From the NCBI GenBank assembly GCA_038521625.1, contig JBCBKP010000002.1, positions 186,001-250,000 on the forward strand: DNA of 64,000 nt. Reading direction: 5' to 3'. Each line of letters begins with the position of its first letter. Positions within the stretch are counted from its first letter, which is position 1. Under the pieces are notes generated by a model, which was not told where the DNA came from, did no database searches, and saw only the letters and a program-made list of their open reading frames with translations. A program made the position numbers and the translations under genes. The DNA is from JBCBKP01 sp038521625. Its GTDB lineage: Bacteria > Planctomycetota > Phycisphaerae > Phycisphaerales > UBA1924. Positions 1-13,428 of the stretch are shown in pieces.

Positions 1-1191
<1,191 letters not shown>

Positions 1192-1275
1192 TTCGATCTC
1201 TCTGAGCTACGGCGTTCTTGAAGACTGAGAAGACACACGACGGGGCGGAGGGCCCCGGGGACGGAGCAAGGTCTC

Positions 1276-5721
<4,446 letters not shown>

Positions 5722-5747
5722 GCGCGGCGAAGCACGACGGAACGATC

Positions 5748-5787
5748 ACCCGCCCGGGACGCGGCAGCGCGCTCGGGCGGGTCTTTC
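5748..5787 (+). terminator. Rho-independent-type terminator after rpoC
   Basis: A 9-bp perfect inverted repeat (ACCCGCCCG at 5748-5756, CGGGCGGGT at 5774-5782) is followed by CTTTCATT. It lies 26 bases after the rpoC stop and just before the end of the leftward BFD gene, so it could serve both strands. The T tract is weak and the loop is 17 bases. Confidence 0.75.
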
Positions 5788-5805
5788 ATTCGGAGCGGTG
5801 CCGAC

Positions 5806-6135
5806 TCAGGAGGTCTTGCTGGCCTGCTCGAGGAACTTCTCGAGCTTGACGATCGCCGGCGCGGGGATGCCGTGGTCTTCGAAGTCCGACGACCACATCA
5901 CCGGGAGGTCGGTCTCGGCGGTCCGCATCATGAACTGGATGTAGGGCACGCAGAGGCCGCAGCGGGCGCCGAAGCCCGTCTGCTTGTGCGCCGCGAGCAG
6001 GGAGCCCTCGCTCAGCGCGATCCGACGGATCGTCGCGAATTCGGCGTCGAAACAGATGCACTTGGTGACGGCCAAGCCTTGCTTCGCTTCCCAAGATCTG
6101 TCGCGGTATTCGCCCGCGTCGGCCAGCTGACTCAT
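5806..6135 (-). CDS. BFD-like [2Fe-2S] protein (109 aa)
   Basis: This is a small soluble protein with the cysteine pattern of the BFD [2Fe-2S] domain found in bacterioferritin-associated ferredoxin: KCIC (C26, C28) and ARCGLCVPYI (C59, C62), that is C-x-C then C-x2-C about 30 residues later. It has extra residues on both sides of the domain, including a roughly 45-residue tail. BFD domains carry electrons or act in iron mobilisation; the partner here is unknown. A second BFD protein lies 89 bases upstream on the same strand, so the two may be co-transcribed. No bacterioferritin gene is adjacent, although dps lies about 2 kb away. Confidence 0.8.
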   Translation of the reverse strand: MSQLADAGEYRDRSWEAKQGLAVTKCICFDAEFATIRRIALSEGSLLAAHKQTGFGARCGLCVPYIQFMMRTAETDLPVMWSSDFEDHGIPAPAIVKLEKFLEQASKTS

Positions 6136-6224
6136 GGCAACCCCAATCTACACTTGCAGATCGGACGGCCACCTCGCTCGTTTCCGAAGAATCGAGCGGA
6201 CATTTCGGTCTCATTCAATTTATC

Positions 6225-6491
6225 TCAGGAGACTTCAGGATCCAATGGACTTCCTGGCGATTGCGCGTGCTGTGACGCCAGAATCAACCGCTCGAGCTGG
6301 CCGGGAGACATCGCGGGCAGCTCGGCACAGCTCGTCGCCAGGGACGCCCTGATGTAGGGTTCGCACGTCCCGCAGCCTGTCGTGCAGCCCGTCCGCTCGG
6401 CCAGGGCGGCCAGGTCGAGCCCCTCGGCCTCGGCCAGCCGCAGGAGTTCGGCGAACATCACCCGATGGCACACGCAGCGATCGACCGGCAT
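6225..6491 (-). CDS. BFD-like [2Fe-2S] protein (88 aa)
   Basis: This is a second, shorter BFD-type protein. RCVCH (C6, C8) and TGCGTCEPYI (C40, C43) give the same C-x-C ... C-x2-C ligand set as its neighbour, and the CEPYI/CVPYI ending of the ligand loop suggests that the two are paralogues. An additional cysteine is at position 36. The start lies 20 bases from the divergent recQ start, so both promoters must be packed around 6470-6530. Whether it works in iron release, redox sensing or electron transfer cannot be read from the sequence. Confidence 0.78.
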   Translation of the reverse strand: MPVDRCVCHRVMFAELLRLAEAEGLDLAALAERTGCTTGCGTCEPYIRASLATSCAELPAMSPGQLERLILASQHAQSPGSPLDPEVS

Positions 6492-6511
6492 GGTGCATTG
6501 AATCCCCGCCG

Positions 6512-8020
6512 ATGAACGCTGTCGACCACACCCTCCGCGAGCGGTTCGGGCTCGAGTCGCTCCGCCCGCTCCAGGTCAAGATCGTCTCGCGCCTGCTCGA
6601 CGGCGCGGGCGACGCGCTGGTGGTCATGCCGACCGGCGGCGGCAAGAGCCTCTGCTATCAGCTCCCGGCGATCGAGCTGCAGCGCCGAGCCGCCGAGGCC
6701 GGCGGGCCCCCCGGCGTCGGCCTCGTGTTCAGCCCGCTCATCGCGTTGATGGAGGACCAGGTCGCGGCGCTGAAACACCGCGGCGTGCGGGCCGAGTACG
6801 TCAACTCGACGCTCAACAAACGGCAGCGCGAGAAGCGGTACGCGGCGCTCGCACGCGGCGAGATCGAGCTGATCTACGCGACGCCCGAGCGGATGGAGAA
6901 GCCGCCTTTCCGTGAGGCGCTGGCGGCGGTGCCCGGCGGTGTCGGGCTGCTCGCGGTCGACGAGGCCCACTGCATCAGCCGCTGGGGGCACGACCTGCGG
7001 CCGGCCTACACGCGCGTCGGCGAGTTCCGCCGGGAGCTCGGCTCGCCGCGCACGGTCGCGCTCACCGCGACCGCGACGCGCGAGGTCCGCGCGGATATCC
7101 GCGCGGTGCTCGGGCTGGACGATGCGCAGATGCCGCTCTTCGCCTCGGCGATCGACCGCCCCAACCTCCAGCTCCGCGCCCGCGACGCCTGGGACGACGA
7201 CGAGGTCGCCGATCGCGTGATCGCGTGCGCCGCGCGCATGGGCGGGACGGGCATCGCCTACTTCGCGCTGATCAAGGACCTGGAGCGCACGACCGACGTC
7301 CTCCGGCGCCGGGCGGCCCGCGCGGGCCTGGTGCACGAGATCGAGATCTACCACGGGCGGCTCGATCCGCGCGAGAAGAAGCGCGTGTACCGGCGCTTCA
7401 TCGAGAGCTCGCCGGATGATCCGCTGCTGCTCTGCGCGACCAACGCCTTCGGCATGGGCGTCGACAAGCCCGACATCCGCTTCATCTGCCACGCGCAGGT
7501 GCCCGGCTCCGTCGAGGCGTACTTCCAGGAGGTCGGACGCGCCGGACGCGACGGCGAGCCGAGCGTCTGCGAGCTGCTGTACCGCCAGGAGGACCTCGCG
7601 ATCCAGCAGCAGTTCATCGACTGGCAGAACCCGTCGCCCGACCTGCTCGTGCAGTGCATGAGCGTGATCGAGGCCCGCTACGCCGGCGACGGCGCGGGGC
7701 ACGGCACCTTCGACGCCGACGACCTGCGCCTCGATGTCATCGGCAAGGGGCACGCCCACGGACGCGGCGGCGGGGTGGTCGAGTACGCGCTCATCACGCT
7801 CGAGAAGCTCGGCGCGATCGAATCGGCGGGCCCGGCGGAGCGCGGCAGCACGTACCGATACGTCCGCACGCTGGACGACGAAGAGATCGACGCCGACGAG
7901 ATCGCGGACAAGCGGCGTCGGGACCTCGGACGCTTGCTCGAGGTCACGCGTCTGGTCAAGTCGGGCGATGTCGCCGGCTTCGTGCGCGACTACTTCGATC
8001 TCGAGCCGACGCCGCTGTAG
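6512..8020 (+). CDS. recQ: RecQ-family ATP-dependent DNA helicase, compact form
   Basis: This is a superfamily 2 helicase of 502 residues. Motif I is PTGGGKSLCYQ, motif II is DEAHCISRWGHDLRP, motif III is ALTATAT, and motifs V/VI are ATNAFGMGVDKPDIRF and QEVGRAGRDG, all typical of RecQ. After the helicase core there is a winged-helix-like region (about 390-480), but the four-cysteine zinc element of classical RecQ is not seen and there is no HRDC domain. It is therefore shorter than the roughly 600-residue E. coli protein. Such short forms resemble the RecQ/RecS group. It acts in recombination and repair of DNA ends or forks. It converges on dps, with only six bases between the stops. Confidence 0.93.
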   Translation: MNAVDHTLRERFGLESLRPLQVKIVSRLLDGAGDALVVMPTGGGKSLCYQLPAIELQRRAAEAGGPPGVGLVFSPLIALMEDQVAALKHRGVRAEYVNSTLNKRQREKRYAALARGEIELIYATPERMEKPPFREALAAVPGGVGLLAVDEAHCISRWGHDLRPAYTRVGEFRRELGSPRTVALTATATREVRADIRAVLGLDDAQMPLFASAIDRPNLQLRARDAWDDDEVADRVIACAARMGGTGIAYFALIKDLERTTDVLRRRAARAGLVHEIEIYHGRLDPREKKRVYRRFIESSPDDPLLLCATNAFGMGVDKPDIRFICHAQVPGSVEAYFQEVGRAGRDGEPSVCELLYRQEDLAIQQQFIDWQNPSPDLLVQCMSVIEARYAGDGAGHGTFDADDLRLDVIGKGHAHGRGGGVVEYALITLEKLGAIESAGPAERGSTYRYVRTLDDEEIDADEIADKRRRDLGRLLEVTRLVKSGDVAGFVRDYFDLEPTPL

Positions 8021-8026
8021 GGGCGA

Positions 8027-8485
8027 TCAGTCCTGGCTGACCGCCCGGTCGATGAAGGCGCCGAGCATCCAGTCGTGCTTGGCGAGGCTGTCGATGAACC
8101 CGTCGAGGATGTTCTCGGTCGTCTTGTCGCCGGTCTCCTGGGCGTACTCGCTCGCGGCCTTCATGCGATGACGCGCCTGATGGAAGTCGGCGAGCGTCTG
8201 CGCGACCATCTTCTCGGCCGGGAGGATCTCGGTCTCCTCCTTAATCACTGTCAGCTCGAGGCACTGCTTCAGATTCAGCGGCGGGTGGCCGCCCAGGCTC
8301 AACGCCCGCTCGGCAAGCTCGTCGAGCGTCCCGGCCCACTCGTTGTAGAGCTCCTCGAACTTGTCGTGCAGCGTGAAGAAGCTGGGCCCACGGAGGTTCC
8401 AGTGGTAGTTGTGCAGCTTGAAGTAGATCACCGTCGCGTCGGCGACGAGTCCGTTGATGTGTGCGATCATCTTCTGGTCGGGCAT
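8027..8485 (-). CDS. dps: Dps-family DNA-binding ferritin-like protein
   Basis: This 152-residue protein has the Dps ferroxidase ligand spacing: H28 (in HNYHWNL), H40, E44, D55 and E59. These correspond to the His, His, Asp, Asp and Glu of E. coli Dps, with Glu replacing the first Asp. Dps dodecamers oxidise Fe(II) with peroxide, store the iron and protect DNA. The N-terminal DNA-binding tail of E. coli Dps is absent, so the protein may act mainly in iron and peroxide detoxification. A 15-bp palindrome resembling a PerR/Fur box lies about 60 bases upstream (8546-8560), suggesting peroxide or iron control. Confidence 0.95.
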   Translation of the reverse strand: MPDQKMIAHINGLVADATVIYFKLHNYHWNLRGPSFFTLHDKFEELYNEWAGTLDELAERALSLGGHPPLNLKQCLELTVIKEETEILPAEKMVAQTLADFHQARHRMKAASEYAQETGDKTTENILDGFIDSLAKHDWMLGAFIDRAVSQD

Positions 8486-8545
8486 GCGGGGGTCTCCGGT
8501 TCGGCTCTCGGGGCATTCTCGCCAGCTCGTGCTCGTTCCGCTATT

Positions 8546-8560
8546 TTAGAATCATTCTAG
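8546..8560. promoter_or_regulatory. PerR/Fur-like operator upstream of dps
   Basis: The sequence TTAGAATCATTCTAG contains a perfect 6-1-6 palindrome (TAGAAT C ATTCTA). It matches 12 of 15 positions of the PerR box consensus TTATAATNATTATAA as I recall it. It sits in the short AT-rich patch between the proA stop and the dps start, about 60 bases before the dps ATG, which is where an operator would be expected. Confidence 0.6.
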
Positions 8561-8585
8561 GCAGTCGGGCCCGCGGGCTCCATCC

Positions 8586-9854
8586 TCACCGCGTGTGGTG
8601 CTCGCCGCGCGCGACGAAACGCTCGATCGTCAGCTGCTCCAGGCCCATCGGCCCGAACGCGTGCACGCGCTGCGTCGAGATGCCGATCTCGGCGCCGAGC
8701 CCGAGCGAGAAGCCGTCGTTGAACCGGGTCGAGGCGTTCACCAGGACGCACGAGCTCGAGACCTCGCGCGCGAACCGCTCCGCGGCCCCGGCGTCCTCGG
8801 TCAGGATCGCGTCGGTGTGCGACGATCCGTGTCGCCGGATGTGCTCGATCGCCGCGTCGATCGACGGCGTGGTGTCCGCGGCAAGAACGAGATCAAGGAA
8901 CTCGTGCCCGAAGTCCTCGACGGAGGCCGCGACGAGATCCGCCGCGGGCGCGTGCGCTCGCAGGCGCTCGCTCGCTCGGATCTCGATCCCGGCGTCCGCG
9001 CAACTCTCGGCGAGCTCGGGCACGAACGCCGGCGCGACGGCCTCGTGCACCAGCACGCACTCCAGCGCATTGCAGGTCGCCGGCGCCGAGACCTTGGCGG
9101 TCACGACGACGTCGAGGGCGCGCTCGAGATCGGCCGCCCGATCGACGTAGATGTGGCAGACGCCGTGGTAGTGCTGGACGGTGGGGATGGAGGAATTCTC
9201 TGCGACGAAGCGGATGAGCGTCTTCCCGCCGCGCGGGATCACCAGGTCGATGCAGTCGTCCATCGCGAGCAGGCGCTTGATCTCGTCTCGGTCGCTCGTG
9301 GTGATCGCGGTGATGGCGTCCGCCGGGCAGGCGTGGGCCTCGAGCGACGCCCGCGCGAGTCCCGCGAGCGCCGCGTTGCTGCGCGCGGCCTCGCGTCCGC
9401 CCTTGAGCAGGCAGGCGTTGCCGGCCTTGAAGCACAGCGCGAAGGCGTCGATGGTCACGGCCGGGCGGGCCTCGTAGATCATCGCGATCACGCCGAGCGG
9501 CGTGCGGCGCTTCTCGACCTCGAGCCCGTCCGCGGTCCGCCACGACCGGGTGACGGCCCCGACCGGGTCGGGCATCGCGGCGATCTGGCGTAGGCCCTCC
9601 GAGACCTGCGCGAGCGACTCGTCCGAGAGCTCCAGACGTCGGAGCTTCGGCGTCGCGACGCCGGCGGCGCGGGCGGCGGCCACGTCCTCGGCGTTGGCGG
9701 CCAAGATCTCGCCGGCGTTCGCGGCGATCCGATCGGCGAGACCGCGGAGCACCGCGTCCTTGGTCTCGGCCGGGAGAATGGCGACCGCGTGGGAGGCCGC
9801 GCGCGCGGCGCGGGCGGCGGCCTGGATCGGTGTCTCGCCGGTCGCGGGATTCAT
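8586..9854 (-). CDS. proA: Glutamate-5-semialdehyde dehydrogenase (gamma-glutamyl phosphate reductase)
   Basis: This 422-residue enzyme carries out the second step of proline synthesis, the NADPH-dependent reduction of gamma-glutamyl phosphate. Recognisable segments are the substrate and cofactor region PLGVIAMIYEARPAVTIDAFALCFKAGNA, the GGREA element, the IPRGGK segment and the catalytic cysteine in PATCNALE. The length agrees with the family. The start is the ATG whose first bases overlap the proB stop (ATGA), a four-base overlap that implies translational coupling. The frame stays open upstream, but that part is only the shadow of proB. Confidence 0.96.
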   Translation of the reverse strand: MNPATGETPIQAAARAARAASHAVAILPAETKDAVLRGLADRIAANAGEILAANAEDVAAARAAGVATPKLRRLELSDESLAQVSEGLRQIAAMPDPVGAVTRSWRTADGLEVEKRRTPLGVIAMIYEARPAVTIDAFALCFKAGNACLLKGGREAARSNAALAGLARASLEAHACPADAITAITTSDRDEIKRLLAMDDCIDLVIPRGGKTLIRFVAENSSIPTVQHYHGVCHIYVDRAADLERALDVVVTAKVSAPATCNALECVLVHEAVAPAFVPELAESCADAGIEIRASERLRAHAPAADLVAASVEDFGHEFLDLVLAADTTPSIDAAIEHIRRHGSSHTDAILTEDAGAAERFAREVSSSCVLVNASTRFNDGFSLGLGAEIGISTQRVHAFGPMGLEQLTIERFVARGEHHTR

Positions 9855-11008
9855 ATGCGCGTGTCTCGCAGCAGGATCATGTCGTCGCGGTGGATGATCT
9901 CGTCGGCCGTGCGGTAGCCGAGCGCCGCCTCGATGCCGTCGGTCGGGAGCCCGCGGATGCGTTGGATCTCGCCGCCCGAGTACGCGATGAGCCCGCGCGC
10001 GAACGGCCCGCCGCCCGGAGTGCGCACATCGACCGCGGTCCCGGGCGGCACGTCCGCGGGGTCGATGCCCACGACGCCCCTGGGCAGCAAGCTCGCGCCG
10101 CGCGATTCGATGGCAGTCCGGGCGCCCTCGTCCACGGTCAGCGTTGCTCTGGGGACCAGCGCGTGCGCGATCCAACGCTTCCGGGCCGCGTGCGGCGGGG
10201 CCGAGGCCGGCGGCATGACCCGCGTTCCGACCGGCTCGGCGCGGAGCGCCCGCGCGAGCGGCGACTCGGCTCGAGCGCCCGCGATGACGACCTCGATGCC
10301 CATCTGCGACGCCGTGCGCGCCGCCTCGAGCTTCGAGCGCATGCCGCCGGTGCCGACCGGCGACCGCTCGTCGGTGGCGTGCGAAGCCGCCTCGTCGAAG
10401 TCCGTGATCTCCTCGATCAGCCGGCCCTCCGGGCCGCCGCGCCGCAGCCCGTCGGCCCTCGAGAGCAGGACCAGAAGGTCCGCGTCGGCCAGCGCCCCGA
10501 CCAGCGCGGCCAGGCGGTCGTTGTCGCCCAGCTTGATCTCGTCGAACGCGACCGAGTCGTTCTCGTTGACGACCGGCAGCAGCCCGAGGTCGAGCAGCCG
10601 CGCGAGCGTGCGCCGGGCGTTGACGAAACGGGCCCGGAAGTCGATGTCGTCGGCCGTCAGCAGGACCTGGGCCGGCACGATCCCGTGGGGCGCCAGCGCG
10701 TCGGCCCAGCCGGCGATCAGGCGCGACTGGCCGGCCGCGGCGGCGGCCTGCCTATCGGCGATGCTCAGGCGGGCCGGGTCGCTCGCGTGCGGGGCGACCT
10801 CGGCGAGCCCGCAGGCCACCGCCCCGGAGGAGACGAGCACGACCCGGGCCCCCGCGGCCCGGGCCCCGGCGATGTCGCGGGCGATGCGTCCGAGCGTCGG
10901 CCGGTCGAGGCCCGAAGGTCCGGCGATGACGGCGCTGCCCACCTTGAGCACCGCGAGCCTCGGGCGGGCCGTTGCGGCGGGATCCGGGCTGTCGTCGCGG
11001 GCGCTCAC
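9851..11008 (-). CDS. proB: Glutamate 5-kinase with C-terminal PUA domain
   Basis: This is the first enzyme of proline synthesis, phosphorylating glutamate for ProA. The kinase core begins with LAVLKVGSAVIAG and includes VLVSSGAVACG, PVVNENDSVAFDEIKLGDNDRLAALVGALADADLLVLLSRADGL in outline, and GTGGMRSKLEAA. A PUA domain fills the last 80 residues (from about HALVPRATLTVDEGA). I chose the GTG at 11008, which gives 385 residues and a short leader before LKVGS. An ATG at 11041 would add 11 residues but would overlap the start codon of the divergent gene. The stop overlaps the proA start. Confidence 0.94.
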   Translation of the reverse strand: MSARDDSPDPAATARPRLAVLKVGSAVIAGPSGLDRPTLGRIARDIAGARAAGARVVLVSSGAVACGLAEVAPHASDPARLSIADRQAAAAAGQSRLIAGWADALAPHGIVPAQVLLTADDIDFRARFVNARRTLARLLDLGLLPVVNENDSVAFDEIKLGDNDRLAALVGALADADLLVLLSRADGLRRGGPEGRLIEEITDFDEAASHATDERSPVGTGGMRSKLEAARTASQMGIEVVIAGARAESPLARALRAEPVGTRVMPPASAPPHAARKRWIAHALVPRATLTVDEGARTAIESRGASLLPRGVVGIDPADVPPGTAVDVRTPGGGPFARGLIAYSGGEIQRIRGLPTDGIEAALGYRTADEIIHRDDMILLRDTRI

Positions 11009-11039
11009 CGGAGGAGATCTTTGGCCGTACCATCGGCCC

Positions 11040-11495
11040 ATGCTGCACCCCGCACCGACATCGAAGACGCCCGCGGGCGTCGCGCGAGGCGTTCTCGAAG
11101 AGCGGATCGTCGCCACGGCCACGACGCCGGCCTTCGTTGTGCTCTCGTTTTACAACACCGACTACCGGCTGCACCTGCGGCCCGTGGGCGAGGTGACCCG
11201 TCTCGAGGGCAAGCGGGTCGAGGGCGTGATCCGGGCGGAGGCCAAGCGTGTCGACGTCGTGAGCAGCGGGGGCCGCTACGTCGAGCCGGTGTTCGGGCGA
11301 CCCCGGCGCGTGCAGGGCTCGGTCGTCGCGACCGAGCCGGCGGCGAACACGATCACCGTCAACGCGGGCATGCCGATCGTCTGCCGCCTGACCGACTCGC
11401 GCCAGCGCGCCAGCGACTTCGAGGTCGGCGACTTCGTCAGCTTCGACGTCCTCCGAGGCGCCAGCTTCGAGGAGCGGCGGGCCCCCAAGAGCTGA
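11040..11495 (+). CDS. Conserved-looking protein of unknown function (151 aa)
   Basis: I do not recognise this protein. It has no signal peptide, membrane segment or cysteine cluster. The N-terminal half alternates short hydrophobic strands (TTPAFVVLSFYN, YRLHLRPVG, VEGVIRAEAKRVDVV). The second half (GRPRRVQGSVVATEPAANTITVNAG ... VGDFVSFDVLRG) reads like a small beta barrel, perhaps OB-like; this is a guess from the strand pattern. It starts immediately beside proB on the opposite strand and shares its very short control region. Codon use matches the neighbours, so it is probably a real gene. Confidence 0.7.
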   Translation: MLHPAPTSKTPAGVARGVLEERIVATATTPAFVVLSFYNTDYRLHLRPVGEVTRLEGKRVEGVIRAEAKRVDVVSSGGRYVEPVFGRPRRVQGSVVATEPAANTITVNAGMPIVCRLTDSRQRASDFEVGDFVSFDVLRGASFEERRAPKS

Positions 11496-11535
11496 GCGGC
11501 TTGCTTCCGCCGCCGTCCGGTGGTTGACTGGTCGG

Positions 11536-12300
11536 ATGGTCCGATCGCTCGTCCGCCCCGGGAAGCTCGTCGATGGCCAGGGCTTCCGCCTCCGCGGGCG
11601 GGAGATGACACGGCTCGAGACGTTCGTGGACGCGGGGTTCGCGTTCGTCGTCGCAATGCTCGCGCTCGCCCAGGACGATCTGCCGCGGACCTACGCGGGC
11701 ATGATCGACCTGCTCCGCGGCGTCCCGGCGTTCGTCGTCTGTCTCTCGATCGTCATGCTCTTCTGGACCGCTCACGTCGAGTTCAGCCAGCGTTACGGCC
11801 TCGACGACGGCCCGACCAAGTTCCTCAGCGGGGCGCTCGTCGCCGTCCTGATGATCTACGTCTTCCCGCTCAAGTTCATGTTCACGATCTTCTTCGCGTA
11901 CTTCATCCCGCCGCTGCGGACGAGCGTGTACACGCCCCCGATCTCAGGGCCGAACGACCTCTCGGTGATGTTCGCGGTCATGTCCGCCGGCTACATCGCC
12001 ATGCACGCCGTGTTATGCCTGCTGACCTGGCACGCCTGGCGCAAGCGCGAGGTGCTCGGGCTCGACGCGAGGGAGCGGTTCCTCACCAAGGCCCAGTTCG
12101 GCGCATTCGGCGTGTACATCGCGGTCGGCGCGGCCTCGATCTCGCTCGCCGTCGCGTTCCGCGGGTCGCTATGGGTGACCTCCGCCGGGTGGATCTACGC
12201 GTTTATCGGCGTGCTGATGCCGCTGTACTGGTTCATCACCGGCCGCGTGATGAACGAGCCACCGAAAGAACGCGAGCTCATTCCGCTCGATGAGCTCTAG
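11536..12300 (+). CDS. TMEM175/DUF1211-like six-helix membrane protein (possible K+ channel)
   Basis: This integral membrane protein of 254 residues has six hydrophobic helices. The first carries RLETFVDAGFAFVVAMLAL, which resembles the R-x3-F-S-D-G-V-F-A signature of the TMEM175 (DUF1211) potassium channel family, with V replacing S and A replacing G. The second ends in FWTAHVEF, matching the conserved W-x2-H that usually follows. Bacterial members have six helices and act as tetrameric potassium-permeable channels. The altered signature leaves the transport role uncertain. I chose the ATG at 11536 rather than an in-frame TTG at 11524. Its stop codon overlaps that of the convergent downstream gene in a shared CTAG. 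Confidence 0.68.
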   Translation: MVRSLVRPGKLVDGQGFRLRGREMTRLETFVDAGFAFVVAMLALAQDDLPRTYAGMIDLLRGVPAFVVCLSIVMLFWTAHVEFSQRYGLDDGPTKFLSGALVAVLMIYVFPLKFMFTIFFAYFIPPLRTSVYTPPISGPNDLSVMFAVMSAGYIAMHAVLCLLTWHAWRKREVLGLDARERFLTKAQFGAFGVYIAVGAASISLAVAFRGSLWVTSAGWIYAFIGVLMPLYWFITGRVMNEPPKERELIPLDEL

Positions 12301-13367
12301 GGGAGGTCGATGGCGTCGAGCTCGAACGGCTCGCGGGTGAGCGTCCCACCCGCGCCGACCAACTGCTCGACGGCGATCCTCGCATCATTGAACTCGCCGT
12401 CACGGATGCTCTGAGCGATCTGCAGCGTCTGTTGCTGGTTCGCGCGCGCGGTAGCGAACCCCATCAGAAGCTCGGCCGAGGTCGCGAGCGTGACCGCCGT
12501 GTCCCGGTCCGCGCGAGCCACGCCGATCGAGAGCGCCGCGAGATGGGCCGCGAGCCTCGTCGCCGCGACCGCCTGCTCGAGGCCGACCGGAGCGGCCCGG
12601 TTGGCCATGATGTTGCGCAGGATGCCCGCCGTTCGGACCACGGCCTCGAACTCGCCCGCGGCGAAGGTCCCCGCATGACGCTCGATCCGCGAAGCGGCGC
12701 CGTTCCCGAGCTCGCCCATCGCGAGCGTCGCGACGCCGGGCACCAGGTCGGGAGACACTCGCGTCGCGACCTCGAGCGCCTGCGCTGCCGCGCCGGCGAT
12801 CAGCGGGTCCTCCGCCGAGGCCAGCTGCAGGCCGGCCGCCTCCACGAGCCGGCGGGCCGTCGGGGCCGCGACGGCGGGCGACGCGCCCATCGACTGGAAG
12901 ACCTTGCCGGCGACCGTGAGGGCGAAGTAACGCACCTCCGGCTCGGGGGCCGCGAGCGCCGGCAGCACGACGCGATCGACCGAGGTCGTCGTCGCGAGGT
13001 CGCCCGCGATCCGGAGCGGCGCCATCCGCGGCCAGCTCTCGCCGGACGGTCCGGCCTGCGGGATCTGCTCGGCCACCGGCAGCAGGATCTCGGTCAGAGT
13101 CTGCCGGTAGGCCACCGTCACGCCACGCCCGGTCAGCGTGTCGAGCAGCGCGTCGCGGGCACCGCGATAGCGCGACCAATCGCCCGAGAGGAGCGCGTCG
13201 CGCCGATTGTCGACGGCGTCCTGGATCACCGTGCGCTCTCTGTCGCCGATGGAGGTCGCGCCGATCACGTCGCGGCCGATGTTGCCCACCTGGCCCTGGG
13301 CGTTGGTCGAGAGCCCGGTCGCGAGCAGGGCGAGCGAGATCGTGAGCGATGTTCGGAGAGGTCGCAA
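12297..13367 (-). CDS. Secreted alpha-helical (HEAT-like) protein of unknown function
   Basis: This is an exported protein of about 356 residues. With the TTG start at 13367 the N-terminus is a typical signal peptide (LRTSLTISLALLATGLSTNAQG). A GTG at 13451 is also in frame but would place about 30 proline-rich residues before the signal and overlap the upstream gene, so I prefer the TTG, which has GAGG eight bases before it. The mature part is almost all amphipathic helix with an Ala/Arg/Glu-rich repeating pattern like HEAT repeats (for example LPALAAPEPEVRYFALTVAGKVF). No catalytic motif is seen. It follows the ferredoxin reductase gene on the same strand. Confidence 0.65.
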   Translation of the reverse strand: MRPLRTSLTISLALLATGLSTNAQGQVGNIGRDVIGATSIGDRERTVIQDAVDNRRDALLSGDWSRYRGARDALLDTLTGRGVTVAYRQTLTEILLPVAEQIPQAGPSGESWPRMAPLRIAGDLATTTSVDRVVLPALAAPEPEVRYFALTVAGKVFQSMGASPAVAAPTARRLVEAAGLQLASAEDPLIAGAAAQALEVATRVSPDLVPGVATLAMGELGNGAASRIERHAGTFAAGEFEAVVRTAGILRNIMANRAAPVGLEQAVAATRLAAHLAALSIGVARADRDTAVTLATSAELLMGFATARANQQQTLQIAQSIRDGEFNDARIAVEQLVGAGGTLTREPFELDAIDLP

Positions 13368-13428
13368 GGTTCTGGCCTCGGTGGGTGGCGGTGCGGGGGG
13401 CTCGGGTGCGTCTGTTCGGTGTGCCGGC

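Noticed and set aside
11009..11041. ATG at 11041 as the proB start
   Set aside because: It would overlap the ATG of the divergent gene on the other strand; the GTG at 11008 gives a more usual leader length.
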